DNA of 64,000 nucleotides from Engraulis encrasicolus (Eukaryota; Chordata; Actinopteri; Clupeiformes; Engraulidae), in assembly GCF_034702125.1 (NCBI RefSeq), contig NC_085871.1:36967159-37031158 (forward strand), read 5' to 3'. Under the pieces are notes generated by a model. It ran no database searches. It was not told the DNA's origin and saw nothing but the letters and a program-made list of their open reading frames with translations. A program made the position numbers and the translations under genes. Positions 50,786-64,000 of the stretch are shown one piece after another (positions within the stretch are counted from its first letter, which is position 1; each line of letters opens with the position of its first letter).

Positions 50786-53700
50786 TTTGTCCAATCTCTA
50801 GTGTGCACCCAATTTGCTTTTAATTCAGTGGAAGTTAGCTGGCAATGGCGATAACTTGCGAAATATCCCTTCCACTTCGTCAATGAGCAGTGAGTGTGAC
50901 ATAACTTCACACTTTTTCTAAATTGATAGGTTAGGCTACCTGTCTGTATGTCTGGGTTTGTCTCAATGGGCCCATGTTCATGTTTGTGTCCATGTCTATG
51001 TCCATGTCCATGTTTGTTTATGTTTGAATGCCGGCTGTGTGAATGCTGTGTGTGTGGGTGTGTGTCACTCCCCGGGTTGGGTAGGCTATGTGAGTGATTT
51101 GCCTCACTGAGTGCACGTAAAGAATGAGTGATTGTGACGTCTAGTGAAGGACGGTCTGGTCCGTGTTGTTGTGATCCTCCAAAATGTCCGAGAGACATTT
51201 GACTTTCCTGAGTATAAACAGCAAAACAATGGGTATGTGTTTTTATTTACTGCGAAGTTATTTTTGGGGACCATTTTTGTTCTGTCGCATATGATGGTAT
51301 GTGGCGACATGGAGGTTTGTCATCCTGTTCTTTTCATTTTATTTTTATACATTTTGTTTCCACAATGTATTTGTTTTTGTTTGTGAACTTTCATTGTGAA
51401 CCTGCAACTTTCTAGAAGCCAAGACCATTTAATTTTGAGTAGTCTTTGAAACTTTCACATGTTTCATAAGCCCTAATGAATCTGTTTGTTTTTTTGTGTG
51501 GTTATTTTGGAGTTTTTATACTGGTTTGAACATAGGTCTATGCTTTTCTGAGGGATAATTCTGTTTTCTTTCCCCTTTTCTTTTCATCCGTTCAGACATA
51601 GTGTCATGAATTTCCTGTTACCTGAATGACACTACTGACTTTGTGATGCATTGATCACGACACTGTGTTATGTCATTATCCTGCAGTACTGTGGTACTTA
51701 ACTTTTCAATGACTGTTACTGGATGTCGCTGGAGGTCCGGTGTGCATGAAGGCGCTTCTTCACACTGGGTTCTACCTCGACTGTGCCGTCAGTTGGGTTT
51801 ACCTAACTGGACTCACTTGTCTGGTCATTAAAGCAGTTGGTTTGTTTTTGCTATCTCCCAACTGTGATTTATTTCTTTATTTTATTTGTCAGTTTTGTTT
51901 GACTCTGTCTGGGTTTTATTTTGCTTTAAGGATGGTTTATGGTTGGTTATGTCTAAATGTACAAGTTGGGTGAGATTTTACCTTACATTTTATATAGGCC
52001 TAAGCCTACTTGTTTCAAAATATTATGAGACGCAGTTATGATTTAATTTTATTGCTTTTAAAAGTGGTTATGTGCCACAGGTTTATGTGAGGACAAATCT
52101 CATCCTATCTTATTAGTTGTAACGATGTGGACAGCAAGGTGGTTTGTGTTGCCAGTTTGATGTATTGTGTGTTGTGTTTTGATGGCGTGTTCCCGTACTT
52201 TGTTTTTTCTCTCCCTGTTTTAAGTGCGCTGTCCTCACTGACGGGAGTTGAGCTAAGCCCCTACATCTACCATGACCTCATGAACACCGACAGTGAGAAC
52301 TGCATGCCAATATGTTTGGTTCTGTTGCGAAGTGTTTAATGCAGACCTAACTACTAGCCAACTATGTCTGTGGCTGTAGTAATTTTATAATAATAATAAT
52401 AATAACTTGGTTTTATATAGCGCCTTTCAAGGAACCCAAGGTCGCTTTATATTTTTACATTTTATGTTGCATGCTTGTTGTTTTCCATGTGCCGATTCTG
52501 TCCATTTGTGTGTAACGGGTTGAACCGTGCAGTTCACCAGACAATGTGTCCCCCAGTCTTGCTGTAGTACGCTGTACGCTTGGCCACTGAGTGCCTAATT
52601 AGTTAGTGGCGACTAGGCCAAGGTTTTTTTGTTTTTTTTAACAAACCCCCGAAATAGAAGGCTTTTAGAGCTCTCCCGGTGTTTGAGTGTCTATGGGGGG
52701 TTTAACCTCTGCCTTTGTGGTCTGTGCTGAGGTCCGGTTACGCGCGGACAAGCACCCTGGCCATGTCCCTTTTGTCTGTGTTTAGGTTGGACAGACCCTG
52801 TTATCCGAACTGTTCTACCTCCTCTCGCCCTGTCATGTTGTGAGGAGAGTGTCGCCGAGGGTCTGATCATTTAAATTCACCATGGGCAGTTGGCCCATCG
52901 CTGTTTTGCCCAAACATATATATATATATATTTTTTTTACATTCTTTTCTGTTTGTTTGTTTTCTTTGGTTTGTGTCGTGCTGGCCGCCTCCTCCCTTCC
53001 CGTCTATTTAGATGGCTGTCCGGAGTGTTTACGCACTCCTGCAATATTTAGGGCAGACACTCTGGATTTCCCCCTTCCTTTTTATTTCAGCGGCACGGCC
53101 AGTTCAGAGTATTTTGTGATTTGTTCTATGTTTTGTGTCAGTACATCAAATACTTTTTATGTCAACAAAAGGGAACGTCTCTGTGCATATCTATCCGAAC
53201 CTGTTGTGCCTTGGTGTACTGGTTATTACCTCTGGGGAGGTTCTCCCAGTGGTGTAGTTATGCAATTGCAGTCCACAGTTGATAATTCATTTCTTGAATA
53301 ATTGACGTCAGGTCCACTCTGCTATGCATGGAGTATTTTCAGGGCTTTACTGGATGTAGTAAAGTTGTTTTTCATCATTTTGTTGTACTTTTGATAAATG
53401 TTGTCCTCATGTAATAGTGCTGTCTATTTTATTTCAAGTATTAGTTATGCGACAATGTTTGGGTTTTGTTTTGTCGGCACTGGTGACATGGGTTTTTGTT
53501 TGTTTTTATTTTATAGCTCTCTTCTCTGTTCCAGCTGCACCCGTCTCCTGGTTACTGTCTGTGTGTGGTTAAGATGCCCACTGAGCGCTTCTTTCTGTGC
53601 GGCACATTGCTGACTGTGTTTGCCTTTTCCTGTATTGATGTATGGAGGGTGCAGGGTGTTTGGAAGTGTTTGTGTTTTACTTTTTTAATTTTTTTATTTG

Positions 53701-55260
53701 GTTTACAACTTTCTGGGTTATGCTGTATTTTGTTTTTATTTTCTCTCCAACTTGGTTTGATTTGTGTTAACAATTATCCTCCTCGTTTACTGTGCTCAAA
53801 GCCTGTTTAGGTATGACTTCAGTGTTATTGAGTCATGTGGATGACACATGCCTCAAACAGGAGAGACATTTTAGGATATTTACAGATGTTTTATGCATCA
53901 TGTTTTATTTTGTTTGGTAATTCTTTAAAGCACATGGAATAATGACTGTTTTTGAAATGTGCTACTCCTCAAATTAATGAATAGTGCATAAAACAAATGC
54001 ATGTTAAATGAGATCTTGTTCTGAAACTTCACCCCTAACCAAACCTAACACATTTACTTACAATGTTGATTTCACTAACCATATTTAGAAACACATTGAG
54101 AATGATAAATGTTTAGAGTAGAATGCTTTTCGCTGTTCTTCATTTTCAGCAGGAAAAGTTCCAAGTTGCACGCAGGGCCGCTGACAGATTTGGCTGGGCC
54201 CCGGACAAAGTCATCTGAAAGGCCCCCTCACCCAATACATGCAACGTTTAGTGAGGACCCAATTCTGCCCCCCCCTTCTCCCAGGGCCCGGGGCAACTGT
54301 TCCCTTTGTCCCCCTTGTCAGCTTCCCTAGTTGCACGTTAAGACTTGGAGTGGAGAGAGCTGCCCGGTTGCATCAAAAGGGACTGCATGTTTACATACCG
54401 TCCGTCTCAGTACTGGTGAGCAAGGAGCCAATGGAGAATGCAAGTGTGAGACTGTGTTTTTCCTTACAAGTTGGACATTTTCTATGAACATGGACTTTGA
54501 GAGTGGATACAAATCCGAAGATGATTGATAGACACTGATGATGAAGTGAATATTACGTGTATCTGTCATACATGGCTTATGTGTGTTTAAGACTTCATTG
54601 AGAGAACAAGAAATAATGATTTTCTTTTAACATTGTGTATATTCGAAACATAGGTATGATTTTGTTCCTAATTTTATGTGATTAGAATGACACCATAGAT
54701 GTTTTGACTACGCTATACCAATTTAAAATTTTTAAGGAATGCCTTAGTTGCTCCCTATGCTCATGTGAAAGCTGCTGGTCCAGAACTTAAATATTTAGGT
54801 TGACCTAGGTGATTGGCAGGAAATCGACACTTCTCTCTCTCTCAGCAGTAACCCTGGTTATTAAAGGAGTCTACTGGTCAGACAAGTTGAAACCTTTGCC
54901 CACAACGAGGTTGGGGAGGTATTTTTGCTTCTGTCTGGATGACAGATCTTTATAGTGTCTGATTCAAAGTGACGCTCTGCGTTGTCTATGCAGATGCACG
55001 TGTGCCATCAGAATGATTCCAATGGATGAAAAAAAGAACACTGCTGACTTTGAGAAGGACGTTTCCTGGACAAGCATGGGTACAGCCTTGTTTAAGAACT
55101 GAGACAATTTGGAACTGTTAATAACAAATATGGAGCAGACTAACGCAGTGTAATGGTTCTGAATAACTGAATAACTCTGACCGTTATATTTGAATATTTT
55201 CATTCTACACACCATGCGTAAAAGCCATGGTGATTGTTTAGTGGTAATGATTATATTTTC
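50786..55260 (+). other. Long non-pol interior of the gag-only element
   Basis: T/G-rich on the plus strand, with only short frames. One at 52882-53301 encodes 139 residues with a hydrophobic stretch (FFTFFSVCLFSLVCVVLAAS) followed by a Cys-containing tail; whether it is expressed is unknown. A common fish-repeat fragment (TTTTATATAGCGCCTTTCAA) lies at about 52413, and a dispersed repeat at 54172-54330 also occurs at 63417-63576. No RT, protease or integrase motif was found in any frame. Confidence 0.65.
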
Positions 55261-55270
55261 AAGAGGAGGG
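55261..55270 (+). promoter_or_regulatory. Polypurine tract of the gag-only element
   Basis: AAGAGGAGGG lies 5 bases before the 3' LTR. Confidence 0.7.
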
Positions 55271-55275
55271 AATTA

Positions 55276-55814
55276 TGTTAATAAATTTATACATGTATTA
55301 TTGAAAATATACAATGTGATAAAAGTGTAACCTTTAGTTAGAGTTTTATACTGTTATTCTCTCTCTGTCTCTTTCTTTCTCTCTCTCTCTCCCTCTCCTT
55401 TGCTCTGAGTTATGTGACATCTCTGGTCCACAAGGAAAACATCTCTGCCTTTCTCGTCCTGTTTGGAGTTGAACTATGACCTGTTTAGGCTGGTAAAAGC
55501 TATCCGTCACATGCCAGACGCCACTAAGAGCCCATCACGGAACCGGGGGGAGACGCGACCATATATGTTCATCATATTATGTTTTACATATGCATGATAG
55601 GAAAATTACTTGTTAGAATGAGATAATAAAGGCCTAGCCCACTGTTGGTAGACTCGGGCTCGCAAGAAACCATGTAACCATTTCCTGTGAGTGCGAGACC
55701 CCCGAGCTGCTCGCAGATTTTAAATGCTACCTCTGTTTCCTGTGTGTTCTTTCAGGTCAATTTGATAAGGTAATACAGTTAAATTGTTAAAGTGATAATG
55801 TGAAATTATTCACA
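55276..55814 (+). repeat. 3' LTR of the gag-only element
   Basis: Same length and, apart from one noticed base, the same sequence as 48573-49111. Confidence 0.93.
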
Positions 55815-55819
55815 GTTGT

Positions 55820-56427
55820 ATCGTGTCTATTGTGTTATGTTTTGATATGTTATGTCTGTTGTTATATGTTTTTTTATGCTACACATGTTATGTTTTGCTA
55901 TGTTGCTGTGTTGTGTCTATGTTAAATGATGTCATGGTTGAGAGAGCGATAAAACACCAGTACACCCACAGCATTCACACTTAATTCACTATCATTGGAC
56001 GTTGCCTTTGTCACATCGTGCGATATTTGCATATAATGAATTTCCTGTCTATTTTTGACACAACAGCTTGACAATGTAGTACTGCACTGAAATTTTCCAA
56101 TTACACTGACAACAAATGGAGGCCACTGGTGTCTCTGTCACAGGATGCCATCGCATATTGTTCAGTTTTTTGCTGAAAATAAATTATCGTTACGTTTTTT
56201 TGTTGTTGTTGGCACACTGTTGTACTGTTTTTGGCACAGTGCTCCTATTGTGTTGATTTCCAAATTACACAGTAGGCCATCCATAATAACACATGAACTC
56301 TTGCAGTGCCTGGCACTAAAATGACACTGAAATGGATCATTTCAAAGAGTTATGAGCAATAAATATCAGAGAGATGATAACATAAAATAACTTGATTTCC
56401 TTTTTCTTATGAATGAATGAATTTGAC

Positions 56428-56460
<33 letters not shown>

Positions 56461-57594
56461 GCCTGCCCGCCTGCCCGTCCGCCCATCCGCACGTCAGTCT
56501 GTTTCACTTCCTGTCTGTCTGTGAGCCTGCCATCTTCTGTCTGTCTGTCTTTAGGCCTGCCGGCTTCTGCTTGTTTGTCTGTCTGTCTGTCTGTAACATG
56601 GCACCATACAAGTGAGTAAGATTTCGCCAATTTAAACCGTCATCTCGTTTGTGCACTAAGCCTTTGCATGTTGACTCCTGCTCTACAACGCCCTCTGTAA
56701 GGTTGAGAAATGGTTTTGGTCTGCGCACTATTTTGTAAAGATTCCCACCATTTCCCTTGCTTGTTTCGCTGTTCTTGGCAAAAGTAAAGCAGCAGAAATG
56801 TTGCTTTACTGCTTTACTGACAAGTTAGCGTCGCATTACTGACAGGTTAGAGCAGGGCTATTCAAATGGCAGCCCTGGGGCCAGATGTGGCCCTTGGACA
56901 GCAAGGTTCTGGCCCCCCACAAGCCCCTTCAAATACAGAATCGTTTTTTGGAATTTGGAGATAAAAGTATGGGCTCCGTTATCATGCTGAAACGGGACAC
57001 GGGACGTTAAATTGCAGGAAATTACCTCTAAGAAATGCAAAATTGTCTGGGGGTGGACCCCAGACCCTCCACTTCAATGAAGTCTCCTATATTTTTTTCA
57101 TTGACAGTCGGCAACCATAATACATACGTATAGTTCGGCCCCTTTACAGGGAGGAATTTGAAAAAATGGCCCTTGTTGAAATATAATTGAATACCCCTGG
57201 GTTAGAGCATTTTCACGTTTAGCAACAGAAAATCTGTGTGAACCTGCTCATGTTACAAAAGAGCTTCCCTGTGGCGTTGAGGACCACGACTTTAAATGCA
57301 AAGGTGTCGCACCTGCTGAAAGCACTGGCGTGAAATAAATATGCCTTTACATGATGTCAGATGAGCACTGCTGCTTTGGAGTGAGGAGTCCGCACTCTTA
57401 AAATCCTTTATTTCTTGATGATTTTATTTCATGGCAAAATAAGGTCGAAACGTAATCTTTCCGTGGAATAAAAAAAAACAATTAAAAAAAGGATTTTAAG
57501 TGTGCGGACTCCTGACTCCAAACCTTCAGTCAACCTTTGTCCTGCACCTTTTCCTGGAATGTGCACAATTCTCACCCTCAACTGAGATGAGCAA
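55820..57594. other. abtb3 intron with dispersed repeats
   Basis: A (CTGT)n tract lies at about 56428-56460. A dispersed repeat begins at about 56850 (GGGCTATTCAAATGGCAGCC) and runs to about 57205. A G/T-rich segment at 55825-55920 has TGTTATGT-type repeats. No exon is recognised. Confidence 0.5.
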
Positions 57595-57632
57595 CTTGTG
57601 GGTGTGGAGGATCTCAAACCTGAGGGGCAGGC
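57595..57632 (-). pseudogene. Decayed copy (1) of the 3' end of an abtb3 exon
   Basis: GGATCTCAAACCTGAGGGGC here against GGATCTCAAACATGAGGGGC in the true exon (58092-58270), and the match starts at the same exon boundary. The donor GT has become TT, so it is not spliceable in that form. Confidence 0.6.
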
Positions 57633-57707
57633 TATCTATTTGCCTGTTGGTCTAAAACTGCAACTGACTGTAGTGTACAGTATATGTCTGTGGCCATGTG
57701 TCATCAG

Positions 57708-57709
<2 letters not shown>

Positions 57710-57786
<77 letters not shown>
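57710..57786. repeat. (CT)n microsatellite
   Basis: About 38 uninterrupted CT units followed by (GTCT)n. Confidence 0.95.
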
Positions 57787-57790
<4 letters not shown>

Positions 57791-57849
57791 GTCTGTCTGT
57801 CTGTCTGAAATGGTATCAATGTATATCAAAGACCAGTCAGCACTGCTAC

Positions 57850-57945
57850 CTTCTTGCGGAGGATCTTGAACATGGACGGCAGACCGCATGTGATGAACTT
57901 CTCTGTGTTGTTTCTAAAACGTCATCTTCATGTGCAGTGCAAATA
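57850..57945 (-). pseudogene. Decayed copy (2) of the 3' end of an abtb3 exon
   Basis: The minus strand encodes KFITCGLPSMFKILRKK directly before a GTAGCA donor, parallel to [18 protein letters not shown] and its donor in the true exon. About 34 of 43 bases match in the best block, with a 3-base deletion near the border. Further upstream an 11-base insertion breaks the frame and no acceptor is visible. This is probably a relic of tandem exon duplication; a functional alternative exon is not excluded. Confidence 0.62.
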
Positions 57946-58079
57946 TTGTATACCAAATGCTAGAGGTGTGGTTGAGATGAGCATTATGTCTTGATGTTTG
58001 TGATGTTCCTGTATATTTCTTATGTGTTTTTTTATGTTTGATATGGACCATCCTGACTCTGCATTCAATAAAGTGTTCA

Positions 58080-58307
<228 letters not shown>

Positions 58308-58692
58308 TTACATCACATTAGCATCAATGTTTTTATATATATATACAGTGCATATAGTCTGTGTGTGTATATGTGTATGTATGTATGTAATGATAAAAAA
58401 AAAAAACTTTCATATGCTTTAGATTCATTGCGCACCAACTGAAATATTTCAGGTCTTGTATTGTTTTAATATTGATGATTTTGGCATACAGCTCATGAAA
58501 ATCCAAAATTCCTATCTCAAAAAATTAGCATATAATGGAAAGGTTGGCTAAACAAGCTATTAACCTAATCATCTGAATCAACGAATGAACTCTAAACAAT
58601 GGTAAAAAGCTTCCTGAGGCTTTAAAAGGTCCCAGCCTGGTTCATTACTCAAAACCGCTGTCATGGATTAGACTGCTGACCTATACAGTATA

Positions 58693-59940
58693 CAGTGCCT
58701 TCAAAAAGTCTACACACCCCTCCTCAAATGTCAGGTTTTTGTGATGTAAAAAAATGAGAGAAAGACAAATAAATTCACAGCTTTTTCCACCTTCAATCTA
58801 AACTATTAACCTGTACAATGCAATTGAGAAACAAGCATAAAGCTTTAAATGGAAACAATAGAAAATAAAAAACTTCAATTAACATGGTTGCATAAATATA
58901 CACACCCTTAAATTAATACTTAGTTGCAGCACCTTTGGCTTGTCTGGGTCATTCCAAAACCTCAATATTATTCTGGTGAAGGCATTCTTTTGTAGATTTA
59001 GGCGTGTGCTTAGAGAAATTGTCGTTCTGAAAGATTAGTTCCTCTGCATATTCACCTTTCTACCAGGGGGCCCGAAGATTTTGTGCCACTACCACGGCCC
59101 CTGTGGAAATGTTCATAATTCCCTCCTCCCTAATGAAGGCCCCAGTTACAGCTAAAGAAAAACAGCACAAAAGAACAATGCTGCCACCACCATACTTTAC
59201 GTTAGGTATGGTGTTATTGCGGTGATGTTTTGTGCCAAAAATACCTTTTGGAATTATGTCCAAAATGTTCAACCTCAGTTTCACCTGACCATAACACATC
59301 TTCCCACATGTATTTGGGAGATTACAGAAGTATATTTTTGCAAAATTTACCTCACCAAGATTGATCTTTTTGGTCATAATTCAAAAGGGTATGTTTGGCG
59401 CAAAACATCATCAAAATAACACCATACCTAACATGAAGTGTGGTGGTGGCAGCATTGTTCTTTTTTGCTGTTTTTCTTCAGTTGTAACTGGGGCCTTCAT
59501 TAGGGAGGAGGGAATTATGAACATTTCCACAGGGGCCGTGGTAGTGGCACAAAACCTCCGGCCTCCTGGTAGAAAGGTGAAGATGCAGAGGAGCTAATCT
59601 TTCAGAACAAAAATTTCTCCAAGCACACGCCTAAGTCTACAAAAGCATGGCTACACTAGAATAAGATTGAGGTTTTGGAATAGCCCAGAGAAGCCCAAAA
59701 GTGCTGCAACTAAGTATTAATTTAAGGGTGTGTATATTTATGCAACCATGTTAATTGAAGTTTTTTATTTTCTATTGTTTCTCTTTAAAGCTGTATGCTT
59801 TTTTCTCAATTGCATTGTACAGGTTAATAGTTTAGATTGAGTGTGTAAAAAGCTGTGAATTTATTTGTCTTTCTGTCATTTTTTTACATCACAAAAACCT
59901 GACATTTGAGGAGGGGTGTGTAGACTTTTTGAAGGCACTG
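58693..59940. mobile_element. Second palindromic Tc1-like element, 1.25 kb
   Basis: The ends read CAGTGCCTTCAAAAAGTCTA and its inverted copy, with TA outside (58691-58692, 59941-59942). The arms match over nearly the whole length and meet near 59320. Each arm carries a fragment of Tc1-type transposase facing its own end: minus 59060-59377 (GGGSIVLLCCFSL) and plus 59361-59597 (GGGSIVLFCCFSS). The catalytic regions are absent or damaged. It lies in an abtb3 intron. Confidence 0.85.
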
Positions 59941-59989
59941 TATATGCTCAACGTATACATATATATTTGATATTTTACGACTTCATTTT

Positions 59990-60125
59990 ACAAAAGGGCA
60001 GTGAAGGAGTGACAGGAAACAAAAGGGGAGAGATGTGGGGAAGGATCAGCACTGAACCCGGTCCAAAATCGAACACGGGTCGCCGCCACAGCAGCCCAGC
60101 ACCCCACCACCAGAGCCATGGCAGG
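59990..60125 (-). repeat. tRNA-derived SINE, copy 3
   Basis: The reverse strand shows GACCCGTGTTCGATTTTGG (B-box) and a body with TTTCCTGTCACTCCTTCACT, matching copies 1, 2 and 4. Confidence 0.6.
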
Positions 60126-60935
60126 GTCAGCGTCAAAGTTTTTATCATTACACATGTAGTTGGTATTTCTATTCAGGTCAGTAATTCTAATAGCTTATAT
60201 TTTGTTGTTGCACATATACAAGTATTATCTTGAAATAGTGCGCAATATCCACAGGAAACCTGGAGGTGGGGGGATAGGCAAGGATAACATCATAAAGGCC
60301 ATTATTCTAATAGAATATTTAACCTTAACTGTGCCACCGCCAGAGTTTCTCGTTCATGGTGTTGAAATAGTGAAATGGAAAGTAATGATCTGTCTGGAAT
60401 ATAGGGGCCATTCACTGGACCATTGTGCCTCAGAAAGGATACATACAGTACAGGGCAATTACTGTTAAGCACATATTATTTATGAAACTGAATACAGCAG
60501 TACCAATTAGGTTGTCATTGGCATCGTTTAAATGTAAGATGTTTTTCTCCACATGCAGGCTACAATTTCTCTCCCACACATACAGTCGAGTTATACAGTC
60601 GAGATGTTTGTGCAAACTGAAAATATCGATTAATAATTCAACTTTGCCTGAAGTCATCTACAGAACCATGTAATTAGATTGGATACAGAACACAACTCCC
60701 CCTGACAAAAAAACATCTTATTTCATCTATTAAACATACGTAGATTACATGGTATGTGTAATAGTTGTATGAGAACCGTCAGTGGGTGTCGTGCAGCACA
60801 GTTTGGTGTATGAAAAAAACACTTCCAGAACAGCATAGGTGGTAACAGCCTGTGCATGCTGGGGTGCAGTGCACACTATGACTCCCAACTGTGAGGCTCA
60901 TGTTGGCATGCGGCTTTGAAAGCAATGGAGTCGGT

Positions 60936-61190
<255 letters not shown>

Positions 61191-61539
61191 CGTGTGTGTG
61201 TGCACGTCTGTGTATTCATAACCATATATTTATGTGCGTTTATGTGTGTGTTTGTGTGTGTGTATACAGTATGTAGCCTATGTAATGTATGCATATACAG
61301 TATGTTTATTTTGGTGTTCTTATTATTTACATGTGCTTCTGTGCGCACACATGTATGTACGGTATTTGTGTACAAAGTATTTCTGCAGAGTTATGCTAGT
61401 AATGTAGTAGTCCCAGAGTGTAATGACACACATGTCCAAGGTTGCTCACAGCAGGTGTCAGTAAGTGACTGGCTATCTGACTGACCCAGACTTGGGATGG
61501 CGTATGTGTCCGTTCTTTTTCTTCTTTTAAATTATTTTT

Positions 61540-61690
61540 TTGGGGCTTTTCAGCCTTTATTGTTTTTTGTGACACAGGATAGTGGAGAAGAGACAGGAAG
61601 CGAGCTGGGAGAGAGACGGGGAAGGACCGGCAAAGGACCCCGACCGGGAATCGAACCTGGGTCGGCCGAGTGTGCCCTACCACATGAGAT
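61540..61690 (-). repeat. tRNA-derived SINE, copy 4
   Basis: The reverse strand shows GACCCAGGTTCGATTCCCGG (B-box), a body with CTTCCTGTCTCTTCTCCACT and tail ATAAAGGCTGAAAAGCCCC. It is the best-preserved copy in the window. Confidence 0.75.
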
Positions 61691-61695
61691 GTCTA

Positions 61696-64000
<2,305 letters not shown>

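Larger units (their letters stand above)
48573..55814 (+). mobile_element. Young gag-only LTR retrotransposon in an abtb3 intron
   Basis: Two LTRs of 539 bp each differ at one base that I could find (near 49078 versus 55781). Ends are TGTTAATAA and TTATTCACA, and an exact 5-bp target duplication flanks them. The 6.16-kb interior has a primer site, a tandem-repeat leader, a short Gag frame with a zinc knuckle, about 4.5 kb without any recognisable protease, RT or integrase, and a polypurine tract. It is inserted antisense to abtb3. Since it cannot make its own RT, mobilisation in trans by a related autonomous element is inferred. Confidence 0.9.

Overview
The window looks like nuclear DNA of a ray-finned (teleost) fish. 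It has vertebrate-type spliced genes with GT-AG introns, very dense CA/GT, CT/GA and tetranucleotide microsatellites, abundant Tc1/mariner and hAT DNA transposons and MITEs, a tRNA-derived SINE family in four copies, and three LTR retrotransposons. No bacterial, viral-episome or CRISPR-type content is seen. Coordinates of spliced exons below were set by hand from splice sites and reading phase.

Layout. 1-15,660 is a nest of mobile elements: a long imperfect inverted repeat encloses a palindromic Tc1-like element (1501-13304, TA flanks). That element is interrupted by a hAT element (2163-12327, exact 8-bp target duplication), which is itself interrupted by an apparently intact Ty3/gypsy retrotransposon (2730-10661) whose single 1938-codon reading frame carries a PNMA-like Gag, protease, RT, RNase H and integrase. 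15,660-19,570 is gene-free and holds a hAT MITE and a Tc1-like element. 19,577-25,101 (minus strand) is an unrecognised coiled-coil-type gene with five well-formed coding exons and a decayed-looking 3' part; a CTC/GACGTC minisatellite fills the intron after exon 5. 25,851-34,625 is a second Ty3/gypsy element, young by its LTRs but broken (gag frame break, amber stop in pol). 34,626-39,100 holds a 0.63-kb direct repeat flanking an odd interleaved inverted-repeat element.

39,100-64,000 is dominated by the 3' half of abtb3 (btbd11; ankyrin repeat and BTB/POZ protein) on the minus strand. Eight consecutive coding exons encode the C-terminal ~407 residues, including the BTB domain and a C-terminal PDZ-type ligand; the start of the gene lies beyond the right edge. 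Its introns contain decayed copies of two of its own exons, several MITEs and SINEs, a second palindromic Tc1 element (58693-59940), and a very young LTR element (48573-55814, 5-bp target duplication, LTRs differing at one noticed base) that encodes only a short zinc-knuckle Gag and no recognisable pol.

The items most worth follow-up are the gag-only but recently mobilised LTR element with a 4 x 56-bp leader repeat, the A-B-A'-B' interleaved inverted repeat at 35.8-37.8 kb, the decayed exon copies inside abtb3, and the PNMA-like Gag of the first gypsy element.
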